Origin: Sabethes cyaneus | Taxonomy: Eukaryota; Arthropoda; Insecta; Diptera; Culicidae | DNA: 64,000 nt | Assembly: GCF_943734655.1 (NCBI RefSeq) | Contig: NC_071355.1 | Span: forward strand, 15,914,768-15,978,767 | Direction of reading: 5' to 3' | Shown here: positions 1 to 12,131 of the stretch, piece after piece | How positions within the stretch are numbered: position 1 is the stretch's first letter | Layout of the letters: the number at the start of each line of letters is the position of its first letter | The notes under the pieces: model-generated | The model's database searches: none | What the model was told of the DNA's origin: nothing | What the model saw: only the letters and a program-made list of their open reading frames with translations | Program-made: the position numbers and the translations under genes

Positions 1-1476
1 ATTTTGGGACAAATATATTTGCGGTTAAACGGCATTTCTCAGCTCAATGTGATCTTCGGCAACTTTTTGAATGAAAAAATGTCCAATATTTAGGTGTTAC
101 TTTAACAACAATTTAAGTAATAACTTTTAATAGTAATAAATAGTAATAGTAATAAATTTTTTTTACCTTTTTGATATCAAAATATTAAAGATAAATCAAT
201 TTCAAGTATTTTTTCTGAAGATATCAAACTTCTACCTTTTACCCATTTTCAGCAATAGACCTCTGTTTATAAACGACCCCTCAAATCACATTTCTTCTTG
301 TTACATGTTTATTTCAACAGACAGCTTAATGTGATGTTCTAGACAACATTTTGCACATAAAAGAGGAATATTTTTGATGAAGACTGTTTGCTTTTTCTGC
401 ACTAATTAATAAGATATATAACTGATTTTAGGTTAAAAACCGTCTGATGAAAAATGTGTATTTTTTCAAGGGTGGTGTCTTCGGAGAAGTAAAATAATAA
501 AATATAGTGCATCTTCCTGCACTATTAGGGTGACCATGAATTCACCTATAAGGGTGCTACAAACTTTTGTTTTCTTAAATAATTTTTAAAAAAAGTTTTT
601 TTTCTCCAAAAGTTGCAGAAAATACTAAAATAAGCAACTTTGCTGAATCAAGTAACTATCTATCTCTTACCGGTTGCGAAATATGATGTGTTAAAAAGAT
701 CACTTAAAAATCAATTACGCTCAATAACTTTGCACACGATTATTTTATTGCTTTCAAATATTCTACAAAGTTATTCAGTATGTTGAAATACATATTTTCT
801 GTGAAGTTTGTTTGACGCTAGGACGCATATTTATTAAGTTATAAAATGTATGAGAAAAAATCCGCACTATTCCCAGGTATTACCAGCCATGGTTTTCCCA
901 GGTATTCTTTGAAATACACATTTGGGCAGATAGCTTTAATAATTTCCTACAAATTGGTATGCAAACTAATTGCAGATACTTGCAGATGCCTAAGATATAC
1001 GGATTTCTTATCAGACGGTTTTTAACCTAAAATCAGTTTTAAAGCATATAAAGCAGAACAGTCTTCAGCAAAAATATTCCTCTTTTATGTCCAAATATTT
1101 TCTAGAACATCACATTGAGCTGTCTGTTGAAATAAACATGTTACAAGAGGATATGTGATTTGAGGGGTCGTTTATAAACAAAGGTCTATTGCTGAAAATG
1201 GGTAAAAGGTAGAAGTTTCATATCTTCAGAAAAATTACTTGAAATTGGTTTATCTTTAATATTTTGAAACCAAAAAGATAAAAAAAAAGTTTACTCAAAA
1301 AGTTAGTACTTAAATTGTTGTTTAAGTGACGCTTAAATATTGTACGACCCCTTCAAGATATGCATCAGTTTTTTATTCAAAAAATTGCCGAAGACCACAT
1401 TGAGCTGAGACATGCCATTTAACCGAAAATATTTTTGTCCCGAAATTTTAATTTCTGGCCCATAGTGCGGCGGGCC
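1..1476. mobile_element. Foldback element with ~460-bp inverted arms, 5' edge cut by window
   Basis: Bases 1-458 reappear as the reverse complement at about 1008-1450. Examples are the stretch around 290-390 against 1053-1170, and 420-458 against 1008-1040. The spacer 459-1007 is AT-rich and non-coding. The right end reads ...GGCCCATAGTG, so the full TIR would start CACTATGGGCC, and roughly 25 bp of the left end lie outside the window. No transposase reading frame is visible, so this is a non-autonomous element. A single arm of the same family lies at 29717-30149. The superfamily is uncertain: a CACTATG start hints at CACTA-type, but the target duplication cannot be seen. Confidence 0.8.
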
Positions 1477-1496
1477 TTTTTAATAATGCTTTCGAA

Positions 1497-2010
1497 GTAA
1501 TTTTTAAACGCAAGAGCAGTGTCTAGAGTTACTCCAAAAGTCCAACAGTTTGTACTCTTTTTGATTGCTCTCCGTTTATTGTATTGCCCAATGGTAAAAT
1601 ATTCTTTTTACGATGGAAGCTAATTGTGCGACACTTAGCGCTACTAAATTGCATTCCATTCCATTCTATTAGAATACGTATTTCCATTCTACACCACACT
1701 GTCAAGTAAAGCTTAGAACAAAAATCACAATCAACAATATTGTCAACAACTTTGAACACATTTAAGTCGTCAGCATATACTAAATAGGCGTTATTACCGA
1801 AATAAATAATTACGTCGTTAACGAATAGAAAAAACAGGAGTGGACCTAAGTTGCTACCTTGTGGCACACCTGAACTGTTAGTAAACCAGCGTGAAGTGGA
1901 TTCGTACTAATTTTTACCGGCAACTGTCTTTCGCACAAATAAGAAAGCAATTGAAATTGAGGCAAAATCGGACGCAAATTTGGATCACCTGAAAATCTTA
2001 CTTGAAAACG
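1497..2010 (-). mobile_element. Jockey-type non-LTR retrotransposon, reverse transcriptase fragment (decayed)
   Basis: Read on the minus strand, the segment carries the RT block VPQGSNLGPLLF followed by FVNDV and the catalytic box YADDL near 1775, then a C-terminal part ending in a GVTLDTALAF-like stretch at 1497-1530. Upstream sequence (about 1870-2010) still resembles the LLSYLCERQ...VKI block, but in a different frame and with a stop, so at least one frameshift is present. The motif order and the QGSNLGPLLF wording fit jockey-clade elements. The endonuclease and the 3' end are missing. The same type of element occurs at 46575-48740. It is a dead fragment. Confidence 0.85.
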
Positions 2011-5009
2011 GCGTATATAGGACTTAAGACTGACTATTGCATTTCGAGGAAATGGTTAGTTTCATAATAATTTTTTTAGAGTGTTCAGCCCATTGTTCGT
2101 GAGTTATGACCAAAACACTAACGAATAATCGAAGCGCATGAGCGCATGATCGTTGGTTTTTCGGCCGTGACTTTGCCACTAAATTGCCAATTATTGTAAC
2201 TGTTAAGTTAAGTTCTGTTTTATTCGTTTGATTCTAGACTACTAATTTCTTTAACCAGAGGATGTCCGCGAATGTAAGAAATGATCCATTGAAATATTCT
2301 ACGGCATTAGAATCCTTACATTTTATTCTAACGCCTAAACAGACCTCCGCCGGCCAAATTTTCATGCAATTCTCAGTCCTTACGACCTATTTTATACGAT
2401 TGCAAACCAAATCTATGTAAAATTAAATATGCTTTGGAAATGATCCATGAATTTTCTGAATAATAATAAATTATTTTAGAGCACCTCAGTAGAATTCTCA
2501 AATCATCGAAGAATTCAGGACAGTTCGTAACTGACCACACTGAAGGAGATTACAAGTAGTACCTAATCGAAATATGCATGTCTATTATAAGCAGGAATAT
2601 ATTCAGTAGAGTAGATTTCAATACAATTTTCACCTAATTTCCTTCTTAATTTTCTGTTCTCTGCTTGGAACATAATCCTTTTTGAATTTAGGTTGACATT
2701 GCAATGAACTTACACATGAACACAAACTTCACCAGCATACTGTTTTACTGTTCGCGGTTTCAACTAAAATCAAAAACCACCGAATCCCAATATTGGGTCC
2801 CACATCTAACCACCATCCAAGTGGAAAATATCAATTTTTCATCAAAATTGTTTCCGCTCCATGCCACCAAGCTGTCGCCCGCCGACGTATTCGAAAAGAC
2901 GTGCAACGTCCATGGATGGAGTGTTGTAGCATCATAAATTTTCCACCTCCTATGGATTATTTATCACTGTGAACGTCGAGGCAATAGGACGCTAACCATT
3001 CCAATGAGGCCACATGGCAGCTGCCATGTTCCGAGCTGGGAAAATCCAAAGCTCTCGACTTGACATTGAGGGTCGTCCAGAATCATCGAAACTCACCAGC
3101 GAGAGAGAGAGAGACAGACAGAGAGGAACCTCCGAAAACAAAAAAGCACCAGTGCACCGTTAAAAAATTTACTACGAATAGAGCGCGACACACCACTGCT
3201 GTTGAACTGTTGAACCGAAACGATCCGTCTACAAGCAGCACTAATTTGAAACTGATCCGTGTGAAATGCGCTCCGGCGACAGATTGGATTGTGGACGCTA
3301 GTTGGCTAGATTCCACCACCTTTTCAATGCGATTTTTTTCCACTCGACTCCTCCATAGCTATATGCCAAGGTGCACAAGACGTGAACGTTTGTGCGGCAA
3401 CGCGATCGGACGCTTTCGGTGGCAGGCTTTTAATTGGCCGCGGGTTTTCGGTTTTTCTTTTTACTCAATTTTTTTCGGTGTTCATTGCAATGCATTTGCT
3501 CACCTGTAGTAAGCTTACCAGACCAGACCAACCGAGCCTTCCGAAGAGCTGTCAGAGCAGTGCAATATGTGTTCGTTTCTATGCATTCATTTTACACTAA
3601 CTGACTCGAGATCGTTCGTTAGCTTTGATCGCGGTCCTACCGCAACCGTTCAACATGTATTTTTTCTAGTAAACTTCCTTCATGCAACGAACTGCTGTTT
3701 ATTTACCAACATTCAAAGATGCAATCGAAGTCGTTGAGAAAGGTTGTTAGTAGTATATTACCAGCTCAGCCGAATGTCAGTTCTGTTGAGCCATTCAGAA
3801 TAAACCAGCGTTTGATCTCCCACAAGAGTTGCATTAATCGAGTATCGGATTGTAGTAGTGTTCAATTAAATGCCACTGCAACAAAATGTCATTTTTCACT
3901 GTTGTGCTCAATGTTGCTGCTGTTGAAGGATTGCAGAATTATACTCCGGCATAATTTACACGTGTCCGGTTTCGTTCGTCCTTGCATTCCGCCAATTCAA
4001 CGCAGCATCAGCACCACAGCACACTGGCGATACTACCGATGATGATCGAACAATATTGGATTTCGTTTTTAGCGAAGCACTTGCTGATGGTTTTTCCGAT
4101 CCCACAGTAGGTACCTACTGCGGTGCGGTGTACTCGCGCTCTTGTTTGCGGAAGGCCAAAGTTCGCGCTCCTTCTGCCAATGAAATGTTCCGTTCGGTTG
4201 AGATTCGACGGAAGGGCACCGTGTGTAAACGAGCGAGTTGAGCAGAAGCATCGTACCTACACACTATACACATATCAGGATTTTGCGATATAAATTTCAT
4301 CAGTTCGGTCGGAACGCGCCGCGGTGGGCGCCCGCACGTAGCACGGCTGTGAAAACATCAAACAGTGTGGCGTTTTCCGCGGTAAAAACCGACGAAATGT
4401 TCATGTTGATTTGTTTTTATTTTTACATCTAAAGCGCTCGCTACTCGCTGTTTGCACAGCGTCTGCGTCCGTGTGTGCCGCGGTACGATACGATACGAAA
4501 CGGAATGAATTCCACGGATCATCACAGTACGATAGCAGCACAGTAGCAGCGTCAGGAGGAGTACCTAGATTGATTGGTTTCCGTATCGCTTTTTTCCCAG
4601 TACATATTTTTGAATGGGGAGTGTGTTTCATGTATGCAGCAGAAAAACTTTCGGGCTGATTGTTTTCCTTTCGCTGCCAATGCAAAGAACACAGAGTGAT
4701 GAGTTTGCACTGCACGAGAGCAACGTTCGCTTCGCTTTGCTTGGTGTATTTTTTGCGACATATGTATTGTGCTTACGGATTGCTACCCGGCTATAATCCA
4801 ACCGAGTAATCGGAAAATCCGAGACTCCTCCGTAGACCAGCCAAATGGTTTAATAATTTCTCATTCTGAACGGCAGTTTGTGCCATCTAGAAGGAACTGT
4901 TCCATTTATAAATGAACTGACGAAACATTGAAGCACAATTTATTTTTCGAATATAGTCGATTAGACGCTTTTGGCGGAATCACGTTAAAATCACTTGCTT
5001 ATTTGCACT
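2011..5009. other. Unassigned region, GC-richer in the middle
   Basis: I see no recognisable protein domain or clear repeat. The part 3060-4800 is richer in GC and CpG than its surroundings and holds a short GA-rich run near 3100-3125. Open frames of 60-150 codons occur on both strands, but none resembles a known family and they overlap each other. It could be intergenic or intronic host DNA, or the 5' region of a gene outside the window. Confidence 0.4.
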
Positions 5010-6735
5010 AGCGTTGGGCACCCGACCTTTTCAGAAGAATGTTTTGGCCTGGAAAATCGAGTAATCGTAGGATGGCGAATCTATTATTACTTACCACAAA
5101 ACCGGCCGATTACGTTAAAAACTCCGGACTCTTAGGTGCAGTTGGATTTAAAATCAAAGCTGAAAGTAAAGTAGAAATCAGACGTGGAACTGGACCAGAA
5201 ATTAGAGTTGAAATTGGAATTGAAATCGGACTTGACATATGACAAAATTAAAATCTAAGTTAGACTTGAAGCTTTATTTCAATTCAAAGTGGATATTGGA
5301 CCTAAAATATAATTTGAAATTGGATATAAATTTGGAATAACTTGAACTGGAAGTTTTACTTTGCATTAGACATGAAATCGGAATTAAAACAGAATACAAA
5401 GTTAAATTTGAAAAACGAGTTGAAATTAGATTTGACATTAACCTCGAAATTGAACTTAACATTGGAATTGAAATTTGACGTAAATTGGATTTAAATGGGA
5501 CTTGAGATTAAACTTGGGATTACATTTGAAATTAGACCTGAAATTGGAATTCAATGTGGGCTTGAAATGAAAGTTTGAATTTGTCTTAAAATTGCATTTA
5601 AAATTGGAATTAAATAAAATTGACTTGAGACTGAATATGGACACGAAACTAGATGCAAAGTTTTATTTAAATGTGGAATTAGTCGTCTTCTTTCCTCACA
5701 CGTTTCATCTTCTTACTGTTTCGTGTTTTCACTTTTCCACTTTTTGTTTCTATATCATATGTTTTGATCTTCGCCCTCACTTTTCTTCCTTACCTTCCAT
5801 TTTTCCTCTTTTTATATCGTTTATCCTTTTGATGTCCCGTATTTCCTATGTGTTTTGTGTCCCATTTTTTCATATCTTCAATCCTGTTTTTGCTCTTTTC
5901 GCTTGTTGTTTTGTAATTTTCTTTCCCGTTTTCGTCTTTTCACTTACCTTTTCCTTTTATACGTTTCCAGTTTTCGTCTTTTTATCTATTTCTTTTCTCG
6001 TTTTTCGTCTTTATCTGTTCCGTTTTTCTTCTTTTAGTTACCTCGTTTTTCTTTCCTGTCACCCTTATTTCGGCTCCCTTTTCTGTATTTGCTATCCGGT
6101 TTTCCTCTTTCATCTCGTGGTTTTTCTCTTTTTCTCTACCATTTTATCGTTTTCTTTGATTATTTGAAAAATTACTGTTTATTACTTCTTCTTCTTCTCA
6201 ATTCTTCGTTTTTCTCATTTTATAACCATTTCGACCCTTTTTCTCTCCTGTTTTCCACATTTTCTGTCACGTTTTTTTCCTTTACCGTCTCTCTATTTAC
6301 CTCGTTTTGACTCGTTTAACTCTCGTCTTTCCTTTTTTTGTCCGCTGGTTACTTTCCGTTTTTCTCTTCTTTTTCGATCCCCATTTCCACCTTTTCCCTT
6401 TAGGTTTTTTTTTGTCATTTTCAACTCCTTTTCTAATTTTCCGTTTCTTGCCATTTTACCTTTTCTTTTCCGTTCCCTATTGTCTTCCGGTTTCATTTTT
6501 CCTCTTTTCCTTTCTTCTTTTTCTGTTCTCGTTTCTCCAGCGTTTTTCTCCTGTTCTCCCGATTTTATTTCTCGTTTTCTTAATCGTTTTTCTTTCCTTT
6601 CTCTCATTTTCCTTGTTCTCTCTTCCCTTTCCTCTATACAGTCACCTATTTTTACTTTTTTCCTCCCATTTACTTTTTTCCACTTTTACTTGCTTTTCTT
6701 GCTGTTTTTGCTTTCACTTTTCTTTTGAAATTTGA
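5010..6735 (+). repeat. Composite low-complexity repeat, copy 1 (head, 12-bp array, pyrimidine tract)
   Basis: Three parts follow one another. A unique head (5010-5135) matches the reverse complement of 23320-23440. A degenerate array (5136-5680) is built on a unit close to TTGAAATTGGAC. A pyrimidine-rich tract (about 5690-6730) is dominated by words such as TTTTCGTTTTTCTC. The same three parts occur in inverted order at 20690-23440, so they move or duplicate as one unit. Long open frames in the tract (for example 5592-6167) are Phe/Ser/Leu-rich by-products of base composition. No target duplication or transposase was found. Confidence 0.7.
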
Positions 6736-6999
6736 GTGTTGTGAAAGCCTAAATTACTGTCACGAAGAATCGCCCAATTCTTACTCGTTTAACTAGCTGC
6801 AGACGACTGACTCAGCTCAGTAGTCAGGTCTTTGAACACCAACAATTACAACCAATCTAGATGATACCGATGATTACCGACACGATGACGCGCGACGGTA
6901 GCGTAATGTATCGTTACCCAGATGGTATATAGCGCGAGGCATGTTCTGATGCTGGAATATGCCATATTGTTTACCAAGGGCGTTCAACCCCCACAGATT

Positions 7000-7110
7000 T
7001 AAATTGGATTTAAATTGCACTTGAAATTACACTTAAAATCGGTGTTGAAATTGAGCCTAAACTAGGCTTGAAACATAACTTGCAATTTAATTTATAACTG
7101 AGGTTGCAAT
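7000..7110 (+). repeat. Short degenerate TTGAAATTGGA-type array
   Basis: About 110 bp repeat words like ATTTAAATTGGA and TTGAAATTACAC at a spacing near 12 bp. This is the same vocabulary as in 5136-5680, so it is probably a small outlier of the composite repeat. The 265 bp between the two carry nothing I recognise. Confidence 0.5.
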
Positions 7111-7198
7111 TTGACTTTGCGCTATTTTTGCGCATTTAAAATAGTGGCCTTGTGTACCTCATTGGAAATGGCCATGTCGTACAAGAATACAATGCGAC

Positions 7199-8857
7199 TT
7201 GAATGGATGCAAAATATACTATCATTACCATTCTATGCCAAACAATTCGGAGAAAGCTGATACTTCGAACGGCGCTGTGAACGCAAGTGCCGTTGTACAT
7301 CAAAATCTGGAGGATCTTCTAGATAGCGTAGATACATATGTCTTCAAGCAGGATTCGTGCTTCGCAACTTCTGTTCCAATTCAATCAAAGCCTTGGCAAG
7401 TAATCGAGAAGCAGCGGCGCGTCAGCAAACATCCTGCAAAAACATTAAAAAACTCCAGAAGCAGAGCGAGTGCTTGGATTGATCTGGAGGCCAACAGAGG
7501 ACGTCTTCACGTTCGACAAAAACGGTATGAAAGAGGAAATAAAGGCACTGATTCACAGCAGAGCTAAACCTAGGAAGCGGCAAGTTCTACGAACGGTATA
7601 TTGCTTGTTCGACACATTGGGGCTGACAGCGCACTTCGTTGTTCATGGGAAATAACTCATGCAACAGATTTGAAGAACAGGAACGGAGTGGGATGTGGAA
7701 GCCCACTTGTTCGTGGATGCTAGTGAAATGGCCAGGGCATCGGTTTTGTATCTTCGCTTCATGGACAACAGTAAATCCAGATGTCTCCTGGTAGTCGCGG
7801 AAACGAAAGTCGCTCCATTGAAACCACTTTATATCCCGCGCCTTGAACTTCAACCGGCAACAAGGTTAATGGATACTGTACTACACGCCCTGGATATCCA
7901 AATTACTAAGCGTTTCTTATGGATGGATTCAGCAACGGTCCTCTGACATGATACTATTCGTAGCCTTCGGGTGGGAGAAACCTTCACTTTAAACAGTGTT
8001 AATGAGTGGCATTATGTGCCATCGAAGAGGAAAATCGCTGATGCCGCTACAAAATGGAAAGATGGAGCAGGAATCGACTCGGACGACCCGTGGTATAATG
8101 CTCCGGAATTTCTATAGCAGACCAGGATCAGTGGCCGAGTAGAGACAGAAACCGAATTACGCGAACCGTTTTCGAAATGGAACCGTTTATTGAGAGCCAC
8201 GGCTTACGTTCTACGAGCCGAGCCGTGCGAAGATTTAAGGGAGAAAAATCAGTTGAACCCAATCATCTAACGCAGCTCTAATCGCCAGCTCTAGTGAAAG
8301 TTCGCGTGACAGGGATGGTCAGACCAGACTATCTGCTCCCAATACAGATCAAACAGGGTCGCAGCTTAGTGAAAACGTATACTGCGCTAATCACCTGTCT
8401 GGCGATTCATGCTGTGCACCTTCCCCCAGGTCGACATAGTCGTACGTGATGGGTATCAGGTGCTTTGGGCTTGGCGTGGTTCCCATATTGACAACGGGAT
8501 AAATTTCTTGGACGCAAGCAACTGCAACCTATAGGAAAATCAGTTACATAACATCCTTTGAGACTGCGCTATAACTTTCGCGAACGGTAAAACAAGCTGG
8601 CTGCTCAATCCGCCGTCATCACCCCATATGGGTGGCTCTTGGAAGCGCATGGTGCGCTCCGTTGACTGCCATTGCGGATCATCCCCGTCATCCCGCTAGC
8701 TACAAATCTTCCACATGATTGAACGGGCTGCTCGACCCGATGATGCTGATCCCCGTCATCCTAGGGACGAGGTATTCAAGACTGTCATAATTGCAGCTGA
8801 ATCGATCATTAACTCTAGGCCACTTACATATATCCCATTGGTGTCGGCGAAACAGCA
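7199..8857 (+). mobile_element. BEL/Pao LTR retrotransposon relic: RT, RNase H, integrase
   Basis: In order: an RT segment with LEDLLDSVDT (7300-7335), where the family normally has YVDD, so the catalytic box is degraded; an RT tail with RQVLRTVYCLFDTLGL (7575-7625); an RNase H-like stretch VDASE...KVAPLKPLYIPRLELQ and FLWMDSATVL (7710-7946); EWHYVPSKRKIADAATKW (8003-8055) followed by FSKWNRLLRATAYV (8170-8210); then an integrase region with DNGINFL (8490-8510), NPPSSPHMGGSW (8605-8640) and INSRPLTYIPL (8808-8840). Several frameshifts and stops separate these pieces, so it is not functional. The element resumes after an inserted TIR element at 9528. Family assignment rests on motif order and wording. 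Confidence 0.9.
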
Positions 8858-8865
8858 GTCTCCCA

Positions 8866-9519
8866 CAGGGCTTGAAAAGGGATCGCAAGTTGAATGTGAC
8901 TGCCGTGAATGCGAACTTTCCGCATTCAAACTCCGCTTTTTGAACGATCATTTGACTGTTTTTCTTATCCAGTCAAGCTGCCGCTTGCGCTGCAGCCGTC
9001 TTACAATTCATGCGGCATCTCAGCAAAAGCAAACAGTCAATCTCCCGTTTTGCTTTGCGCTTTGAGAATATAAACTGCAAACTGACTGGAAGCATACGGT
9101 GACGTATTTTTTCGTTTCTCTTTTTGTCTCCAAATCGGCTGCTCACAGTAATAGTTTGTCACCCGGACGTCGGTCCGACGCAAGCAAAATATTCGTTTGT
9201 ATTGGACGGAGTCCGACCGACCGAGTGGTTGTTTTTGTAGTATTGAATCATACGATTGTGCGGTTGCTTTTCGTTAGCGTGGTGATTGCCAGTCATTTGA
9301 CTGTTTTGCAGTCATTCGCTGCTCCAAACGGTTAAGGTAACTTGATCGAAACGAAAATGTCAAAAAGCGTTCATTCTGTTGCGTGCATTCGGCGTTTGAC
9401 TGAGCAAACTGCCAGTTGTTTTATGCATAGCGTTCGTATTCCACCTCTAAACGGACGGTGTGAACTTGAATGCGCGTTGGTGTGACTGCGGTAGAAAAAA
9501 AGGATCGGTCGAAGCCCTG
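8866..9519. mobile_element. 654-bp hAT-type MITE inserted in the BEL/Pao element
   Basis: The ends are CAGGGCTTGAAAAGGGATCG on the left and ...GGATCGGTCGAAGCCCTG on the right, imperfect inverted repeats starting CAGGGCTT. The segment is flanked on both sides by the identical 8-mer GTCTCCCA (8858-8865 and 9520-9527). An 8-bp duplication with CAGGG ends is the hAT signature. Removing the element and one duplicate restores the integrase reading SPTPNHLLFG. There is no transposase frame, so it was mobilised in trans. Confidence 0.9.
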
Positions 9520-9527
9520 GTCTCCCA

Positions 9528-9985
9528 CACCCAATCACTTGCTTTTCGGTACGAAAGGCATCACTCCAGGGGATTTCTATTAAGCCGGAGAAAGTAGCTT
9601 GCGTGATAGTCAACGTCTCGCACAGTACTTGGTAGACCACTTCTGGACTGGATAGGTCGTGCTACGTGCGTATCTGCCAACTATAAACAGGAGTACCAAA
9701 TGGTTTAAATTAGTTAGGTCATTGAAAGCATGTAAGCTTGTACTGGTGGTTGCGGATGGTAAGTAAAATGGGTGGTTAAGAGGCAGGATCGTAGGCGTGA
9801 TTAAGGCGGCGGAAGGACAGGATCAGCAAGCAGTTCTACAGACTAAGAACGGATTGAGCAACAGACCTGTGGTAAAATTAGTACTCCTCGTGCGGGCAGA
9901 TGTTACGAAACTACTGGGCCGTTTCGCACAGCAGTCCTGTGAGTTCGGTGCCGCTCGTACCAGTCAATCTGAAAATACATAAACA
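9528..9985 (+). mobile_element. BEL/Pao relic, C-terminal integrase part after the inserted MITE
   Basis: The frame resumes with PNHLLFGTKG (9528-9557), then LRDSQRLAQYLVDHFW (about 9600-9650), AYLPTINRSTKWF, NGWLRGRIVGVIKAAEGQ (9769-9826) and NGLSNRPVVKL (9847-9882). This is the typical end of BEL/Pao integrases: a hydrophilic tail after the core with the GRI(V)xV...RPVxKLxxL pattern. One stop and frame changes are present. It joins directly to 7199-8857 when the hAT-type MITE is removed. No LTR is recognised downstream. Confidence 0.88.
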
Positions 9986-10384
9986 TCAACAAGAGAAACG
10001 TCAGGTAGCATAACAGCGTGGCCCGAACTGTCACATGCAACATATTTCCATTGTGTTTAAAGTAGAGTCCATAGCCAGTGGCGTTTGTCTCAAATCTAAG
10101 GCTAAATTAAGTTTACTTAATTTAAAATTAAATCAAAAACTATATTTGATTACCTTTAACTAAAGTGACTGCTGCTCCGTTAGTCAATTACTGTTAATCG
10201 CTTAGGTAACTATTCAAAAACATGCAATTTATCTTAAACTAAGTGAATACTTATACCCTACCTTACAGGTAATTTAATTGTAGAGATTATAGCTAATAGT
10301 ACGACTAACAGTACGGTTCTTAAAACTAAAAGTACGGCTAAGTCCATGCAAGTTTGATTAAATAAATAGCTAAACATGAAGAAA
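9986..10384. other. AT-rich spacer, nothing recognised
   Basis: This follows the BEL/Pao stop and contains TTAAGT/ACTTAA-rich words around 10100-10340. An LTR would be expected near here but no partner copy is present in the window to show it. Confidence 0.4.
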
Positions 10385-10615
10385 TCGTTTCGGATACAGA
10401 TGGAAATACGAAATGTAAGCTAAACAGACGAAAAGACAGCATAAAAAACGACAAAAAGATGACAGTAAAAGGTGACAGAGTACATATAAAAAGAAAAACA
10501 AAAAATTTTAGACCAAAGTTATATAGACGAAACGTGAAAAACGGTAAAACATAGACGAAAGACGAATAATGAAAGATTGAAAATGAAAATCGAGAATAGC
10601 CGTCTTTGAATAAAT
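10385..10615 (+). repeat. Degenerate A-rich array of GACGAAAAA-type words
   Basis: The segment is built from variants of AAAAGACGACAAAA with few pyrimidine runs. Its end (about 10555-10612, GACGAAAGACGA... to ...TAGCCGTCTTTGAATAAA) matches the end of the array at 13625-13705, so the two arrays share a boundary and belong to one family. There is no coding potential. Confidence 0.6.
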
Positions 10616-10619
10616 TGGA

Positions 10620-11038
10620 TCAATTCTCAAATGGATCATGAACTGATTTGAATCATAAAAGATCAGAATTGCATTGGATCGAGTGTTGTATTTCGTGTGC
10701 AACTCGAAGGGCATCGAGAGTGCTCCCCATACTGTTCAACATCGTTCTTGAGGGGATGTACCACCGACGAGCGGGCATCGAAATGAAAGGCCCACCCTAC
10801 TGCCACCGGAGAGGCTTACCCCTCCGGCACTACGAACAGAGAGGCACAACCTGGCTCGATCTAGTCAAAAATGATTTGCGACTTCTGTTTTAAGACATTT
10901 GAGAAATTGGTAACGAGTGGCCAAATATCAAGGGGAATGGATACGACGGCTTGAAACAATATGAGTCACCCCAGTTTATGCTGCTGACGACGATGATGAG
11001 CTCTGTGTAGTCCTACGTCAATAAGGCGGTGGTGCTTT
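10620..11038 (+). mobile_element. Non-LTR retrotransposon tail with internal deletion, copy A
   Basis: The segment starts with a TCAAATGGATCAT block shared with 14590-15062. It then has an RT scrap reading LFNIVLEGMYHRRAG (about 10733-10778) and jumps to the C-terminal end (WLDLVKNDLRLL, 10850-10890; then the nucleotide counterpart of WRRVAxxRVEWRRLL to 10970) and a conserved tail ending in GTCCTACGTCA at 11010-11020. The region between the RT palm and the C-terminus is missing. Copy B has the same architecture, so the deletion predates the copying. Confidence 0.75.
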
Positions 11039-11394
11039 CGATGCAACCTTTCAATTTGATGCTTCTTTCTTTCATAAATTACGAACAATTAACGTCCAAC
11101 CGGTGGGATTTCGAAATGGGCAGCATTTGGTAGAAAGGAGCTTTTTTCTTCGAGGTTGACTCGAATGAAGAGAGCGTTTTACTTCGGAGATTACGCTTAA
11201 AGTGTCCGCCATTGCTGCATTTACCTATTTCCGAACGTTCATGAAGTTATCCTGTTTGTAAATCAAGTATCAAATATACCGTAAATGTAGCTAATTCTGC
11301 GTGTGATGCCTAATTTTGCATTTTTTGTGGTGCCTAATCACTTCATATTTTAGTCAAAACTTCCGAATTCCAAAAAAAATTTTCTCCTAATTAA

Positions 11395-11945
11395 CTGAAG
11401 GGCCACCGAAAGGGGGGGGGAGCCGAAAAAAAAACAAAGAGATTTTTTTAATCGAGCAAAAAAAAATATTGATGTTAGGCATTTTTATTTAAAGTTTAAA
11501 CGTGAACACCAAATCTATTCTTGCTTTTAATATATACGTTATTATTTTCCATGCAAAAATCTACGAAAAAAGACAAAAACGAAAGAAAAATTTTTCGGCC
11601 GATTTTCGGAAATTCCATTGTTCGAATTTCCATTTCTGTTTCGTGCTAGAAGCGTTAATTCAACTGGGAGGCTCATTTTTGGAGTTTTTCAGACTGTAGA
11701 GCCCACAGACAATTGATTTTATAAAAAGAAATTTCACTCATATCCTACAAATTTTTTTTGTCCACCGATTTTTCAAGCCAATTTCCAAGGGGGGGGGGTT
11801 GACAAAAACTTTAAATATGATTTGCAATGGCCTAATTGATTTTATACAAAAAATTTGTACTCAAGTTTAACAAAAATTTTTTTGTCCTCCGATTTTTAGA
11901 TCCAATTTTTAAGGGGGGGAACAAAAACTTTAAAAATAATTTTCA
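11395..11945. repeat. AT-rich segment with G-runs and a ~125-bp direct repeat
   Basis: Two consecutive units (about 11755-11880 and 11885-11950) share TTGTCCNCCGATTTTT, an AAGGGGGGG run, GACAAAAACTTTAAA and TTTTCAATGGCCTA. A third, diverged piece with a G-run lies near 11400-11440. No protein is recognised. Confidence 0.55.
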
Positions 11946-12131
11946 ATGGCCTAGATAGTGTTATAGCGTTACTCTTACAACGCATTATGGTAAACAACCT
12001 ATTTTGGACCCCATGAAGTGCTACTGTACTTAATTTGGACATTTGCAGATACCAGAAAAGGAATAAATGTCTGAGGCGAAGAATGATTGATTGGATGAAC
12101 TGAAAAACTTCGGTATAGACCCAAAATATAT

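Noticed and set aside
3060..3509. 149-codon open frame
   Set aside because: Overlaps an opposite-strand frame and has no family resemblance; kept only as part of an unassigned region.
5592..6735. Long Phe/Ser/Leu-rich open frames resembling membrane proteins
   Set aside because: They follow from the pyrimidine-rich tract, occur in overlapping frames and recur in the inverted copy.
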